Shown here one piece after another: positions 63,249-64,000 of a stretch of DNA of 64,000 bases. Position numbers and translations under genes: made by a program. This DNA comes from Photobacterium phosphoreum (lineage in GTDB: Bacteria > Pseudomonadota > Gammaproteobacteria > Enterobacterales > Vibrionaceae): contig NZ_MSCQ01000002.1 of assembly GCF_002954725.1 (NCBI RefSeq), positions 320,835 through 384,834 of the forward strand. Direction: 5' to 3'. The notes under the pieces are model-generated. The model saw only the letters and a program-made list of their open reading frames with translations, was not told the origin of the DNA and made no database searches. Within the stretch, counting starts at the first letter, position 1. Each line of letters begins with the position of its first letter.

Positions 63249-64000
63249 TTAAGCTAATAGTGTATAACTTAGGTAGAGGTTAAGAGCAAGAACAATAGCA
63301 ACGATAATCAACCCAAGTACAGAGACGACTTTATTATTCTTATATTTTCCCATAATGTTTTTACTGTTAGTGAAGTAAAGTAATGGGACAATTGCAAGTG
63401 CAATACCAAAGCTTAAAACAACTTGGCTCATGACTAATATTTCAGTGGTATTAATAGCAAGTGCAATTACAATGAATGATGGGATCATCGTTATTAAACG
63501 ACGTAACCACATAGGAATGGTAAACTTTACAAAGCCTTGCATCACTACATCACCAGCCATTGTACCTACGACTGTCGATGATAAACCTGATGCTACTAAT
63601 GAAATACCAAATAAAATAGATGCTGCTTTACCTACTAATGGCGTTAATGTTTTATAGGCTGTTTCTATTGCTGCTATATCTTGATGACCTGAGTAATGGA
63701 ATACTGCTGCTGCCATTGCCACAATTGCAATATTAACAAATCCAGCAATAACCATAGCAATTAAAACATCATATTTTGTTGAACGTAAACGGGTTGATAC
63801 TTTTTCACCATAAGTATTTTTAAATAATGCTGAATGTAAATAAATAACATGAGGCATTACTGTCGCACCAAGAATACCTGCAGCTAAATATATTTGGTGT
63901 GGACTATTTAATGTTGGAACAATTAACCCTTTTAGCAACTCATGTGATGCAGGTGGCGCTATGAATAATTCAAAAATATAAACAGCTGCAACTAACAATA
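63249..64000 (-). CDS. mntH: Nramp-family Mn/Fe transporter, C-terminal part (gene cut by window edge)
   Basis: The C-terminal ~250 residues of a polytopic metal:proton symporter; the frame stays open to the window edge. The TM6 metal-binding motif is seen in GATVMPHVIYLHSALFKNTYG (Nramp MPH-x-x-xLHS). Further hydrophobic segments (VLIAMVIAGFVNIAIVAMAAAVF, AASILFGISLVASGLSSTVVGTMAGDVVMQGF, LITMIPSFIVIALAI) follow the Nramp pattern. Imports manganese or ferrous iron with protons. Regulation cannot be judged because the promoter is outside the window. Confidence 0.88.
   Translation of the reverse strand, partial: LLVAAVYIFELFIAPPASHELLKGLIVPTLNSPHQIYLAAGILGATVMPHVIYLHSALFKNTYGEKVSTRLRSTKYDVLIAMVIAGFVNIAIVAMAAAVFHYSGHQDIAAIETAYKTLTPLVGKAASILFGISLVASGLSSTVVGTMAGDVVMQGFVKFTIPMWLRRLITMIPSFIVIALAINTTEILVMSQVVLSFGIALAIVPLLYFTNSKNIMGKYKNNKVVSVLGLIIVAIVLALNLYLSYTLLA

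Noticed and set aside
1..64000. CRISPR arrays, tRNA and rRNA genes, integron attC arrays, prophage
   Set aside because: No regularly spaced repeats, no tRNA-like T-arm or anticodon structures and no phage structural genes were found by eye. The DUF3653-like fragment alone does not support an integron.

Overview
The window is a chromosomal segment of a low-GC marine gammaproteobacterium. The gene repertoire fits Vibrionaceae, most likely Photobacterium: a VCA0849-type RTX adhesin end, a StcE/TagA-type M66 protease, a secreted GH19 chitinase, DUF3319 and DUF2301 proteins, a DcuB-like carrier and a stand-alone ddl. The genus is an inference from gene content and base composition; no rRNA or tRNA gene was seen. 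Both edges cut genes: the adhesin at the left and an Nramp (MntH-type) transporter at the right.

Layout. 0-6.7 kb: surface/secretion block with the C-terminal part of a giant type I-secreted adhesin (Ig-like repeats, VWA, RTX) and an M66 lipoprotein metalloprotease. 6.7-22.3 kb: ordinary chromosomal genes (SPOR lipoprotein, C4-dicarboxylate carrier, secreted amidohydrolase, UPF0324 carrier, a ydbH-ynbE envelope lipid-transport pair without ydbL, DUF4344 metallopeptidase, Pat-type protein acetyltransferase, EAL-GGDEF protein). 22.3-39.2 kb: DUF2301, a repeat-rich SPOR lipoprotein, ddl, an odd tyrosine recombinase, DUF3319, retropepsin-like protein, HAD phosphatase, yciH, a dihaem lipoprotein, cfa, a POT peptide permease, threonine aldolase, an OpgC-DUF2141 fusion and a GH19 chitinase.

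39.4-50.3 kb is the accessory, decaying part: an AT-rich CoiA-like putative nuclease, a complete IS with an ISNCY/IS1202-type DDE transposase, an orphan YafN-type antitoxin, a broken secretin, an unknown two-gene unit, fragments of a DUF3653-like regulator and of a LysR regulator, then small envelope and hypothetical genes and two more coding remnants. 50.3-64 kb returns to intact genes: endonuclease I, YwbE, a chagasin-type inhibitor, LysR/VOC and AraC/PEBP pairs, a DinI-family gene with a LexA-like box, a cupin, a three-gene sugar-type ABC transporter, a tyrosine recombinase with an apparently duplicated N-terminal domain, and mntH.

Functional themes. Secreted or envelope proteins dominate (adhesin, mucinase-like protease, chitinase, nuclease, protease inhibitor, several small exported proteins), which suits a host- or particle-associated marine bacterium. 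I found no complete, clearly novel multi-gene system. The best leads are the CoiA-like nuclease in the plastic region, the two unusual tyrosine recombinases, the OpgC-DUF2141 fusion, and the unknown translationally coupled pair at 44.6-45.3 kb. Start sites were moved from the longest reading frame wherever a ribosome-binding site or signal peptide favoured an internal start.
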